A DNA stretch of 51,839 nucleotides from an uncultured Hungatella sp. (GCA_947066955.1 CAMTAF010000012.1:1-51839); one strand, 5' to 3'. Shown: positions 1 through 7,327, counted from the first letter of the stretch. Translations and numbers: made by a program. The notes: generated from the letters alone by a model not told the origin.

Positions 1-255
1 GTTTTTGTGGATAAAAATAGTATACACCAAAAAAGGGCTGATGTCTTATTTTTTTTAGCTATTTTTACAAGTTTGGTAAATTTTCAAATGTTTATAGATC
101 GAAAGAACAATCCGGAAAAGGATTCCAACATGGACGAGAATACAAAGTAAGTTTGATTAAGAGGATACCAGCTTTCGCTTAAAAAATCTATACGGTATCT
201 CTTGGAGCGCTTACCCATAACGGAGAAGAACGGATTTTCACAATATAAAAATATT
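1..255. other. AT-rich intergenic region at window edge
   Basis: No convincing gene is visible here. Frame 1 on the plus strand is open from base 1 to a stop at 148-150 (about 49 codons, including a hydrophobic stretch followed by a charged tail). It could be the end of a gene that starts outside the window, but an open frame of this length is not rare in sequence this rich in A and T. A minus-strand open frame also covers the region but has no ribosome-binding site and runs through the riboswitch. An imperfect inverted repeat (GGATACC near 163, GGTATC near 193) is present without a T tail. Confidence 0.4.
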
Positions 256-256
256 C

Positions 257-285
257 TTGCGTTTTCCATAATTTCGTGATAATAT
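257..285 (+). promoter_or_regulatory. Putative sigma-A promoter for the thiamine-precursor operon
   Basis: TTGCGT (257-262) and TAATAT (280-285) are separated by 17 bases. Transcription would begin around 292, exactly where the TPP aptamer starts, which is the main support for this call. Confidence 0.55.
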
Positions 286-293
286 TTATAAAA

Positions 294-378
294 CAAAGGG
301 GAGCTTGTGTGCCAGGCTGAGAGGAAATTAAGAATTTCGACCCATAACCTGATTTGGATAATGCCAACGTAGGGATTT
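294..378 (+). promoter_or_regulatory. TPP riboswitch (THI element)
   Basis: The region carries the conserved aptamer landmarks in order: GGGGAGC at the 5' side, GCTGAGAGGA, GACCC, ACCTGATTTGGATAATGCC, and the closing AACGTAGGGA. It senses thiamine pyrophosphate in the nascent mRNA. A strong intrinsic terminator follows immediately and the first downstream genes are a thiamine-precursor-type ABC importer, so ligand binding is expected to switch the operon off by premature termination. Confidence 0.95.
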
Positions 379-393
379 ATAGAGAAATCTTTT

Positions 394-426
394 ATGACCG
401 CTGTTATCCGTGCGGTCATTTTTTTG
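394..426 (+). terminator. Riboswitch expression-platform terminator
   Basis: A perfect stem (ATGACCGC at 394-401 pairing with GCGGTCAT at 412-419) is followed by a run of T. It lies 16 bases downstream of the TPP aptamer and well upstream of the first gene, as expected for a transcription-attenuating expression platform. Confidence 0.9.
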
Positions 427-427
427 C

Positions 428-482
428 ACACGGGCCCCGCCCCGGCGCGGAGAGCAGTGGGAAAGGCCCCTCCTACTCGATC
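428..482 (+). repeat. Interspersed hairpin repeat, family B, copy 1 (short)
   Basis: A GC-rich segment (ACGGGCCCC...GGCGCGG) is followed by GAGCAGTGGG-AAAGG-CCCCTCCTACTC and ends in CTACTCGATC. The same module, ending in CTACYCGATY, occurs at 4785-4871 and 26651-26733. This copy has a shorter first half and an imperfect second stem. It lies in the leader between the riboswitch terminator and the first gene. Confidence 0.55.
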
Positions 483-579
483 ACACAGGGCAGAAAGGTA
501 TATGCTGCTTGTGCAGCCTACCCCAACGCACGGGCAGGGGATAAGGCATTTTCCTCCCTGACAAAAAAGGAGCTGACAT

Positions 580-1350
580 ATGAAAAAATACATTCCAAGG
601 CTTGCGCCTGTTTTACTGATCTTAATCTTGCTGCTCATCTGGCAGGCAGGGGTGGAACTGTTTCATGTTCCCCTCTATGTTCTTCCCTCCCCTCTCCAGG
701 TTATAAGAGCCCTGGCAGAGGAGCTGCCCACCCTGATTTCCCACGGGGGAGTCACGGTGGCAGAGGCCCTGGTCGGCATGGCCATCTCTCTGGTTCTGGC
801 CGTGTTTCTGGGGATTGTCATGGACTGTTTCCCTCTGGTGCGCCAGGGGCTTTACCCTGTCCTTGTAGTGACCCAGACCGTGCCCATGATCGTCATGGCG
901 CCTATCCTGATTATCTATATGGGGTTCGGCGCGGCGCCGAAGATCCTGACCGTGGTGCTTATGTGCTTTTTCCCGGTGGCTGTCAGCTTTTCTGACGGCC
1001 TGGCCCAGGTGGATGAAGAGTATGTAAACCTTGTGCGCTCCTACGGGGCAGGCCGGATTCAGGCCTACAGGCTGGTGAAGATCCCGGCCTCCGTGCCGCC
1101 TCTGCTCTCAGGCCTTAAAGTGGCGGCCACCTACAGCATCAGCGGAGCCGTGGTAGGAGAGTGGATCGGGGCCACACAGGGGCTGGGATATTATCTGCTC
1201 CGCGTAAAGAACAGCTACATGCTGGACAGGGTATTTGCCTGTGTAGCAGTGATCATATTATTAAGTCTGGGCATGAACGGGCTGATCAGACTGTATCAAT
1301 ATCAGGCATTTCCTTATATGAGAAGGAAGGCAAACGCGCAGCGTTTTTAG
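580..1350 (+). CDS. thiX: ABC transporter permease, thiamine-precursor type (ThiX-like)
   Basis: This 256-residue integral membrane protein belongs to the SsuC/TauC/ThiX binding-protein-dependent permease family. A first membrane span lies at about residues 6-25 and there are about six in all. The cytoplasmic EAA-type loop that contacts the ATPase is recognisable near residues 150-170 (SYGAGRIQAYRLVKIPAS). The ATG is preceded by AAAGGAG. It is the first gene after a TPP riboswitch and is followed by a binding protein and an ATPase, so the likely substrate is a thiamine pyrimidine precursor (HMP or formylaminopyrimidine); that is inference from context. The last residues (about RRKANAQRF) and the stop codon are read from repeat family A, which starts at 1325, so the C-terminus may have been altered by insertion of that element. 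Confidence 0.85.
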   Translation: MKKYIPRLAPVLLILILLLIWQAGVELFHVPLYVLPSPLQVIRALAEELPTLISHGGVTVAEALVGMAISLVLAVFLGIVMDCFPLVRQGLYPVLVVTQTVPMIVMAPILIIYMGFGAAPKILTVVLMCFFPVAVSFSDGLAQVDEEYVNLVRSYGAGRIQAYRLVKIPASVPPLLSGLKVAATYSISGAVVGEWIGATQGLGYYLLRVKNSYMLDRVFACVAVIILLSLGMNGLIRLYQYQAFPYMRRKANAQRF

Positions 1351-1402
1351 GATGCCTTCCGCCGACGTGGCAGGTGTCGCGAAAGCGGCGCGTGCCGATA
1401 CC
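1325..1402 (+). repeat. Structured interspersed element, family A, copy 1
   Basis: Hairpin 1: GGAAGGC (1325-1331) pairs with GCCTTCC (1354-1360), enclosing AAACGC/GCGTTT around a GCA loop. A GACGT-type linker leads to hairpin 2: GGCAGGTGTCGC (1369-1380), a GAAA loop, then GCGGCGCGTGCC (1385-1396), with G-U pairs and one G-G mismatch. The element ends in GATACC. AGAAGG lies on its left and AAGGAGG, the Shine-Dalgarno of the next gene, on its right. It provides the stop codon of the upstream permease gene. Confidence 0.85.
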
Positions 1403-1422
1403 AAAAAGGAGGAGAAGAGAAG

Positions 1423-2529
1423 ATGAGAAGACATTTGGCAAGAAATGTAAGAAATGCAGCAGCAGGGCTGGCGGCCCTCCTGGTGCTGTCGGGCTGTTCC
1501 GGCCAGGGAGGAAATGAGGGCGCCGCGGCGGCAGGCCAGGAGCGTGGGAGTTCTCCCGTGACAGAGGCGGGAAGCGGCAGCGGGGCTGATCAGGAAACCG
1601 GCAGCGGGGCCAACCGGGGAAGCGGCGGTTCTCTGGAGGAGGTGACGGTGATTCTGGATTATGTGGCCAACACCAACCACACGGGGATGTATGTGGCTCT
1701 GGATCAGGGATATTATGAGGAGGAAGGGCTTGAGGTCAACATCGTGGAGCCTACGGAGGGGGCCACGGCCACTCTCATTGCCGTGGGAAAAGGTGATTTC
1801 GGAATCAGTTATCAGGAGGACGTCACCATTGCCCTGACTTCGGCGGATCCCCTGCCCATCAAGGCGATCGCGGCCATTATTCAGCACAATACATCTGGAT
1901 TTGCCACCTATGCGGATAAAAATATCCGGTCGCCCAAGGATTTTGAGGGGAAAATCTACGCAGGCTGGGGAGGGCCCGGGGAGGAGGCGGTTCTGAAGGC
2001 AGTCATGGCTCAGGACCAGGGAGATTTTTCCAAGCTGACCATGGTGATCTCCGACGGTTCCGGATTTGAGGCTTTAAAGGACAAAGCCGACATTATGTGG
2101 TTTTATGAGGCCTGGGACAATGTGAAATGCAAACTCAATGATTTTCCTATCCAGTATATGCCGGTGCGGGATCTGGATGAGAGGCTGGACTACTACACGC
2201 CTGTGATCATCGCCTCTGACGATACTTTGGCGCAGAAGCCGGACATGGTGCGGAGATTTCTTTCTGCCACGGCCAGGGGATATGAATACGCCATAGACAA
2301 TCCACAGGAGAGCGCCCGGATCCTTCAGAAATATGCGCCGGATTATTCTCTGGAGATGCTCACCATGTCCCAGGAATATCTGGCTTCCAAATATATGGAG
2401 GACGCGGACCGATGGGGAGAGATGGAGGCCAGGGTGTGGGATAATTACACGGAGTTTATGGTGGAGTACGGGGTGATTGACAAGGCCATCGAGGCAGGGC
2501 AGTGCTTTACCAATGAATTTCTGCCGTAA
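1423..2529 (+). CDS. thiY: ABC substrate-binding lipoprotein, NMT1/THI5-like (ThiY-like)
   Basis: The protein has 368 residues. Its signal peptide ends in a lipobox (LVLSGC, about residues 20-25), so it should be anchored outside the membrane by a lipidated cysteine. A Gly/Ser/Glu-rich flexible linker of about 45 residues follows. The mature domain opens with VTVILDYVANTNHTGMYVAL and continues with YYEEEGLEVNIVEP, which are hallmarks of the NMT1/THI5-like family that binds thiamine pyrimidine precursors or related small molecules. The ATG has an AAGGAGGAG ribosome-binding site. Its place between permease and ATPase, downstream of a TPP riboswitch, supports the role; the exact ligand cannot be read from the sequence. 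Confidence 0.87.
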   Translation: MRRHLARNVRNAAAGLAALLVLSGCSGQGGNEGAAAAGQERGSSPVTEAGSGSGADQETGSGANRGSGGSLEEVTVILDYVANTNHTGMYVALDQGYYEEEGLEVNIVEPTEGATATLIAVGKGDFGISYQEDVTIALTSADPLPIKAIAAIIQHNTSGFATYADKNIRSPKDFEGKIYAGWGGPGEEAVLKAVMAQDQGDFSKLTMVISDGSGFEALKDKADIMWFYEAWDNVKCKLNDFPIQYMPVRDLDERLDYYTPVIIASDDTLAQKPDMVRRFLSATARGYEYAIDNPQESARILQKYAPDYSLEMLTMSQEYLASKYMEDADRWGEMEARVWDNYTEFMVEYGVIDKAIEAGQCFTNEFLP

Positions 2530-2570
2530 TCTGGGGACGGCAGGCTATAAGAAGATCCGGAGGACTGGAC

Positions 2571-3311
2571 ATGAAGCTTAGGGTGGAAGGGCTGACATTT
2601 GCCTATGAACAGAAAAAGATACTGGATAACCTGGATTTTTCCGTGGAGGAGGGAGCGTTTGTCAGCATTCTGGGTCCTTCGGGAAGCGGAAAATCTACGA
2701 TCCTGAAGCTGCTCACCGGGGTGCTGAAGCCTGAAAAGGGAGAGATCCTGGTGGATGGGCAGAAGATAGGGGGCTTATCCAGTCAATTTGCCTACATGCC
2801 CCAGAATGACCTTCTCTTTCCCTGGAAGACTATCCTGGACAATGTGTGCCTCTACGGCGAGATCCACGGATCTTTAAAAGAGATGCGCCGGGAGGCCAGG
2901 GAGCATCTGGCTGAGTTCGGTTTGGCCGGGTATGAGGATTGCTATCCATCCCAGCTGTCAGGTGGGATGCGCCAGAGGGCGGCATTTCTGAGGACAGCGC
3001 TGTGCAGAGCGGACATCCTCCTGCTGGACGAACCCTTCGGGGCTCTGGATGTGATCACCAGGGGAGAGATGCAGGACTGGCTTTTGAATATGCGGAAAAA
3101 GCTGAACCGGACAGTGGTTTTAGTGACCCATGATATGGATGAGGCCATTTATCTGTCAGACCGGATTCTGATTCTGAATCAGTCTCCGGCCCGGATCGTG
3201 GATGAGATCGCCATAGAGGAGAGGCAGAGAAACCGGGAGTGGCTCTATGGCCAGGGAGCCATGCGCAGAGAGATCTACGGGAGGATCATGGATTATGTGG
3301 ATATTAAGTGA
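2571..3311 (+). CDS. thiZ: ABC transporter ATP-binding protein, thiamine-precursor type (ThiZ-like)
   Basis: This 246-residue nucleotide-binding subunit energises the importer formed with the two preceding genes. Visible motifs in order are Walker A GPSGSGKST (about residues 36-44), Q-loop YMPQNDLLFPW, ABC signature LSGGMRQR, Walker B DILLLDEPFGALD and the switch histidine in LVTHDMDEA. The profile matches the SsuB/TauB/ThiZ group. A GGAGG-type ribosome-binding site sits just upstream. The 3' end overlaps the start of the next gene, so the two are probably translationally coupled. Confidence 0.88.
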   Translation: MKLRVEGLTFAYEQKKILDNLDFSVEEGAFVSILGPSGSGKSTILKLLTGVLKPEKGEILVDGQKIGGLSSQFAYMPQNDLLFPWKTILDNVCLYGEIHGSLKEMRREAREHLAEFGLAGYEDCYPSQLSGGMRQRAAFLRTALCRADILLLDEPFGALDVITRGEMQDWLLNMRKKLNRTVVLVTHDMDEAIYLSDRILILNQSPARIVDEIAIEERQRNREWLYGQGAMRREIYGRIMDYVDIK

Positions 3312-4131
3312 TGCCCACGGGCACCTGGGGGATGAAAGGGAGAGGCTGGAAAGGCAGGAGGCGGGAATCTTAAGCCTCCTGTGTGCTTCGACCCCTGGTG
3401 AGGCGGAGGAATTGTTCCGGATGCAGGGGAAACAGGGGACGGAACAGTACCTGATACCTGCCTGCGGGATTCACCCGTGGCAGGCGGACAGGTACAGCCT
3501 GGAAGACATGGAGCCCTGGATTCTCCGCGCTCCGGCAGTGGGGGAGATCGGCATGGACAGCGTGTGGTGCCGGATATCCCTGAAAGTTCAGGAGGCAATC
3601 TTCCGGCAGCAGCTGGAACTGGCGGCAAAGGCGGGCAAACCGGTGATTCTCCACACCAAGGGCCAGGAGAAGGAGGTGGCCTCCGCGCTCCGGCAGTACC
3701 CCAACCGCTATCTGGTCCACTGGTATTCCTGTGAGGAATATCTGGAAGACTACCTGGGTCAGGACTGCTGGTTTTCTGTGGGCCCTGACGTGTGGTGGAA
3801 TCCGGCAGTGCAGAAGGTGGCCAAAACGGTTCCCATGGACAGGCTTCTCATTGAGACAGACGGCCTGGAAGCGGTAAAGTGGGCTGCCGAGGAGGGAAGA
3901 AAGTACCTTGGTCAGAGAAGGCAGGGCCTTTCGGGCAGCATGGAGCAATGGGAGGAAGACCCATGGGGCTTTGGCGGGGGAGAGCACCAATGGGGTACAG
4001 AAAACCGGGTATTTTCCAGCCTTGCCCACACCCTTAAGACCGTAGCGGACTTAAAAGGAATCCGCCCGGAGACAGCCGGAAAACAGTTTCGGGACAATCT
4101 GGTTTTGGGGTTTCTGCAGGTTTACAACTGA
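3295..4131 (+). CDS. TatD-family metal-dependent hydrolase
   Basis: The protein has 278 residues from the chosen ATG, which follows GGGAGG at a good distance; an in-frame ATG at 3247 has no such site. The TatD metal-ligand pattern is complete: DAHGH near the N-terminus, the glutamate in VGEIGMD, histidines in VILHTKGQ and LVHWYS, and the aspartate in LIETDG. After that aspartate there is an unusually long insert of about 50 residues, rich in Gly, Trp and Gln, before the terminal helix (LKGIRPE). It is the last gene of the TPP-riboswitch operon and overlaps thiZ by 17 bases. TatD enzymes are usually called DNases. In this context a role in hydrolysing an imported thiamine precursor is worth considering, but that is inference. 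Confidence 0.8.
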   Translation: MWILSDAHGHLGDERERLERQEAGILSLLCASTPGEAEELFRMQGKQGTEQYLIPACGIHPWQADRYSLEDMEPWILRAPAVGEIGMDSVWCRISLKVQEAIFRQQLELAAKAGKPVILHTKGQEKEVASALRQYPNRYLVHWYSCEEYLEDYLGQDCWFSVGPDVWWNPAVQKVAKTVPMDRLLIETDGLEAVKWAAEEGRKYLGQRRQGLSGSMEQWEEDPWGFGGGEHQWGTENRVFSSLAHTLKTVADLKGIRPETAGKQFRDNLVLGFLQVYN

Positions 4132-4154
4132 ATTCACAAAATCTTCACAATTTT

Positions 4155-4181
4155 TTGGCACTCACCTCTTGACAGTGCTAA
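4155..4181 (+). promoter_or_regulatory. CIRCE element (HrcA operator)
   Basis: TTGGCACTC (4155-4163), nine bases, then CAGTGCTAA (4173-4181). Each arm matches the CIRCE consensus TTAGCACTC-N9-GAGTGCTAA at 8 of 9 positions. It overlaps the -35 box of the hsp20 promoter, which fits repression by HrcA. Confidence 0.85.
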
Positions 4182-4197
4182 CAACAAGTGCTATAGT
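4169..4197 (+). promoter_or_regulatory. Sigma-A promoter of hsp20
   Basis: A consensus -35 box TTGACA (4169-4174), a 17-base spacer and TATAGT (4192-4197). The -35 box lies inside the CIRCE palindrome. Confidence 0.85.
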
Positions 4198-4258
4198 ACA
4201 GATATAACAAATAAAACAAATGCCGCAAGGCGTTTCCACAGAAAAGGAGAGATGAGTG

Positions 4259-4693
4259 ATGTTGATGCCCAGTATTTTTGGAGAGGATTTATTTGATGAT
4301 TTTATGGATGCATTTCCCTTTGGAGGTTACAGAAACACATCTTCTTACGGTAACCTGATGAAGACCGATATTCGGGACACAGACCAAGGTTATGAGCTGG
4401 ATATCGACATGCCGGGATTTTCGAAGGAGGATATCAAGGCAGAGCTGAAAGACGGCTATCTCACCGTGAAAGCCCAGTCCAGCCAGAACCGGGATGAGAA
4501 GGATGAGAACGGAAGATATATCAGAAGGGAGAGATACTCCGGATCCTGCCAGAGAAGTTTTTATGTGGGAGAGGGGATTACTCAGGAGGATATCAAGGCC
4601 AGATTTGAGAACGGTATCTTAAGGCTGTCTGTACCTAAGAGGGAGGCGCTGCCAAAGAAAGAGGAGAACCGCTATATCGCCATAGAAGGCTGA
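4259..4693 (+). CDS. Small heat-shock protein, Hsp20/alpha-crystallin family
   Basis: The protein has 144 residues and is an ATP-independent holdase chaperone that keeps unfolding proteins soluble. The N-terminus (MLMPSIFGEDLFDDFMDAFP) is typical of clostridial Hsp18. The alpha-crystallin domain runs from about residue 40 to 135, including YELDIDMPGFSKEDIKAEL, a central RRERYSGSCQRSFYV and the terminal strand NGILRLSVPK. I chose the ATG at 4259, eight bases after GGAGA, over the GTG at 4256. The gene is monocistronic: its own sigma-A promoter with a CIRCE operator precedes it and a strong terminator follows. Heat induction through HrcA is therefore expected. Confidence 0.95.
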   Translation: MLMPSIFGEDLFDDFMDAFPFGGYRNTSSYGNLMKTDIRDTDQGYELDIDMPGFSKEDIKAELKDGYLTVKAQSSQNRDEKDENGRYIRRERYSGSCQRSFYVGEGITQEDIKARFENGILRLSVPKREALPKKEENRYIAIEG

Positions 4694-4733
4694 TGGGTTT
4701 GTTGATAATAGCTGCAAAGAGATGAAAAGCATA

Positions 4734-4776
4734 AGAGAGGGCCTGACGGAACATGATCCGTCAGGCCCTCTCTTTG
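4734..4776 (+). terminator. Strong intrinsic terminator after hsp20
   Basis: A perfect 17-bp stem (4734-4750 with 4757-4773) with a six-base loop ACATGA and a short T-rich tail. Because the stem starts with AGAGAGGG and ends with CCCTCTCT it may also slow transcription of the convergent araC-type gene. Confidence 0.9.
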
Positions 4777-4784
4777 ATTATACC

Positions 4785-4871
4785 CGCGGGCCCCCGAGAT
4801 AAGGTTTGCCGGCAAAGCCGGCCAGGTGCCCGGCGCAGGGAGCAGGGGGAACCACCTCCCCTACCCGATTA
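4785..4871 (+). repeat. Interspersed hairpin repeat, family B, copy 2
   Basis: CGCGGGCCC..., an inner hairpin GCCGGC-AAA-GCCGGC, GGTGCCCGG, then AGCAGGGGG-AACCAC-CTCCCCTACCCGATT. The layout (outer GC stem, inner GCCG stem, second hairpin, CTACYCGATY end) matches copy 3 at 26651-26733. It lies between hsp20 and the convergent regulator gene, and the regulator's stop codon (4861-4863 on the minus strand) falls within it. Confidence 0.65.
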
Positions 4872-5811
4872 TGACAGGCCCCCTGGGAAGGGTTACCCCA
4901 TAGGACATCTGATTATGGGTATTGATCTTATAATCGGAAGGGGACATGCCGCAGAATTTGCGGAATACCCGGTTAAACTGGGAGAAGCTGGAAAAACCGG
5001 TAACCTCCGAAATCTGGGTGATTTTCTGGTCAGAGTTCAGCAGAAGGTACTGGGCATTCTTGATGCGGGTGAGCTGGATGTACTGTACCACCGTATAGCC
5101 GGTTACCTCCTTGAACCGATGGGAGAGGTAATAGGGGCTGATGTAAAAGCTGTCGGCCAGGGAAGCAAGGGAGATATCCTCGTTATAATGTGTGTGGATA
5201 TAATTGGTTATGGTATACATCTTGTCCTTAATTCCGTTTTCGATACTGGGCGTATAGTGGTTATGTTCTTTCATACTGTACAGCAGGAACAGAAATTCCG
5301 TAAATTTGCAGTGAATCATCAGATTGCGGACGCCGGTGTGGTGGACCGTATTGTTGATTTCCACGATTTCGTTCAGCTTTTGAAATAATTGATGCTGTTC
5401 CTCTTTGTGGAACCGGTAGATGGGCTGCTGGGTATTGAAAATGGACAGAATTTCATGAAACCCGCTGCTCTGGGCCCCTTGTTTAGGCAGCATGAAGCCG
5501 ATAATGATCCGGTCGCTGGGCGGCCCCTCCAGATAAACGGACTGGTGGAGGACAGAAGGGGGCAGCAGGATCATATCATTGGCAATCATATCATACCTTT
5601 TTCCTTCCACAAAATGGTATGCCTTCGGGCTTAAGAGAATCATCATTTCATAAAAAATATGAAAATGGGGGAACTCCATATTGACGGACTGGCTCCTCTT
5701 GTCGTAGTCGAAATAATAGCAGATGGAGTTTTCAAGAGGTATTACCATATCGTTGATAATGATGGAAAAACCCCGTTCATAGAGGAGCGATGAATTGGGA
5801 AAATATTTCAT
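4861..5811 (-). CDS. AraC-family transcriptional regulator with cupin-like sensor domain
   Basis: The protein has 316 residues from the chosen ATG (start at 5811). A longer frame reaching 5943 would need a TTG with no ribosome-binding site and would add an artificial hydrophobic leader. The N-terminal half is a cupin-type ligand domain (HFHIFYEMMILLSPKAYHFV and DMILLPPSVLHQSVY). The C-terminal 100 residues hold two helix-turn-helix motifs (LASLADSFYISPYYLSHRFK and ITQISEVTGFSSFSQFNRVF) and the PSDYK ending of AraC/XylS proteins. It is divergent from an MFS transporter and lies upstream of a glycan utilisation operon, so it probably activates one or both in response to a sugar. Its stop codon lies in repeat B copy 2. 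Confidence 0.9.
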   Translation of the reverse strand: MKYFPNSSLLYERGFSIIINDMVIPLENSICYYFDYDKRSQSVNMEFPHFHIFYEMMILLSPKAYHFVEGKRYDMIANDMILLPPSVLHQSVYLEGPPSDRIIIGFMLPKQGAQSSGFHEILSIFNTQQPIYRFHKEEQHQLFQKLNEIVEINNTVHHTGVRNLMIHCKFTEFLFLLYSMKEHNHYTPSIENGIKDKMYTITNYIHTHYNEDISLASLADSFYISPYYLSHRFKEVTGYTVVQYIQLTRIKNAQYLLLNSDQKITQISEVTGFSSFSQFNRVFRKFCGMSPSDYKINTHNQMSYGVTLPRGPVIIG

Positions 5812-5892
5812 ATACAGGTCTCTGCCTTTCTGATTGGCCGGGAGATCCGCCTGGCCGGACAGCAGATCTCCCCAGTCTCTTCTGTTTCTTTT

Positions 5893-5921
5893 AGTAAACC
5901 ACAAAAAAACAAAAAGTGCAA
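5893..5921 (-). promoter_or_regulatory. Possible sigma-A promoter for the AraC-type regulator
   Basis: Read on the minus strand, TTGCAC (5921-5916), 17 bases, TTTACT (5898-5893). Transcription would begin about 75 bases before the chosen start codon. The boxes are imperfect. Confidence 0.4.
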
Positions 5922-6030
5922 GAAAATACAAAAAGAAAGGCAAAAAATGTGATAGTTATTGCTGAAAAAATCAGGTATACTCACCTTGAGAGCTGCGAAA
6001 AGAGCAGCGAAAAGGAAAGGATAAAGGATC

Positions 6031-7216
6031 ATGAAGGAAAAAAGGGAAGAGAAGAGAATAAGACTGCTTCCGGTTCTGTGCTTCGGCCTTTTGATGGCAG
6101 GGCTTGGATCCAGCGATGCGTTGAGGGGGATTTTCGCCCCGGTGTTTCAAGACCGGTATGGGCTGAGGGAGAGCCAGCTGTCTCTGATGATTACCATCAG
6201 CTATGTGGGAAATCTGCTGTTTTTAAGTGTGGGAGGGAAGCTTCTGGATTCGTTTCCCCGCAAACGGGTGGCCATGGGAGTGGTGGGAATCTGGATGGGA
6301 GCTATCCTGCTGAACCTGGTCACGGATCATTATGGCTGTATTGTAGTTTCCATGTTCCTGGCCCTGGGCGCTTCCACTTTGCTGAATACGACGGTGAATA
6401 TTCTGACACCTGTCGTGTGTGCCGGCTACGCGGGACTGATGGTGAATGTATTTTTCTTTATACAGGGCATCGGAACCAGCGGCAGTCAGTATCTCCTGGG
6501 AAAATACGGGTTTTCCTATGGAGGCTGGAAAGGGATTAACGGAATTCTTTTTGGGATCGGGGCAGCGGTTCTGGTGCTGCTGGTGTTTTTGGCAATCCCG
6601 GATGCAGAGCCTGCCAAAAAAGGCTGAGGACGACCGTGGGGAGGCGGAGCCGGAAGCTTTGGTCTTCTGGATATTTGCCGCCATGATGGGCTGTTATTTT
6701 ATCGCGGAGCACGGAATTATGAACTGGCTGCTGTCCTATTGCATCAATGCGTTTCAGATGGAAGCTTCCAGGGCTTCAGTCAGCCTGTCCTTATTCTGGG
6801 GCGGCATGACGGCCGGCCGGCTTTTGCTCGCCCCGGCGGTACAGAAGATGGGAGCCGTAAAGAGCCTGTATTTGTTCGGCGGGCTGGGAACGGTGATGTT
6901 CGCGGCCGGCTGCCTGATGGGAAGCAGTGGAATCCTTGTTCTGGGCTGTTCCGGATTTGTTATTTCCATTCTGTATCCTACCATGGTGCTGCTGATCCAG
7001 CAAATCTACCCAAGGCGGTGCGCGGCAACCAAAACAGGAGCGATCATCAGCATTGCCACCTTTGCGGATATTGGTTTTAATCTGGTGTTCGGGGTGGCAG
7101 CCGATCAGCTGGGATACCGGATCAGTTTCCTGATTCTTCCGGTCTGTATGGCGGGATTCTACCTGTTGTATTTAAAGCTTGTCAAAAAAGCAGGAAAAAT
7201 ACTGCAAAAACCGTAA
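6031..7216 (+). pseudogene. MFS transporter split by a +1 frameshift
   Basis: Two overlapping frames encode the two halves of one major facilitator protein. The first (6031-6627, 198 residues) carries about six membrane spans, including GLLMAGLGSSDALRGIFAPV and a conserved GGKLLDSFPRKR loop. The second frame, used from about 6620 to 7216, carries the other six spans (for example GGMTAGRLLLAPAVQKMG). The join falls at a run of six A (6616-6621) in the central cytoplasmic loop; with five A the frame would read AEPAKKAEDDRGEAEP continuously. This is either a real inactivating or phase-variable slip, or a sequencing error. Conservation of both halves suggests the break is recent. It is divergent from the AraC-type gene, so a role in uptake or efflux of the same sugar is plausible. 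Confidence 0.85.
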
Positions 7217-7282
7217 ATAAAAACCGAAATAAAGCAAAATATGCAATATTATATATTCAAAAAGGCAAAAACAAAGTAGAAA

Positions 7283-7310
7283 TTGACATTTATAAATGCT
7301 ATGATAAATT
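7283..7310 (+). promoter_or_regulatory. Possible promoter of the glycan operon
   Basis: TTGACA (7283-7288), 16 bases, TAAATT (7305-7310). The start site would fall only about ten bases before the start codon, right at the ribosome-binding site, so the true promoter could be elsewhere in the AT-rich 7217-7310 stretch. Confidence 0.4.
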
Positions 7311-7327
7311 CAGAGAGGAGGAGAGAG

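Noticed and set aside
1-150. Plus-strand frame open from the first base to a stop at 148-150
   Set aside because: It may be the 3' end of an upstream gene, but about 49 codons in AT-rich DNA without any recognisable motif is not enough to call.
84-638. Minus-strand open frame of 184 codons over the riboswitch region
   Set aside because: It runs antisense through the TPP aptamer and terminator and into thiX, has no ribosome-binding site and encodes a Cys/Gly-rich sequence of no recognisable kind.
354-995. Plus-strand frame of 213 codons overlapping the riboswitch and thiX
   Set aside because: It starts inside the aptamer and most of it is an out-of-frame shadow of thiX, rich in Gly, Arg and Pro.
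4753-5388. Plus-strand frame of 211 codons opposite the AraC-type gene
   Set aside because: It begins in the terminator and lies antisense to a gene with clear domain motifs.
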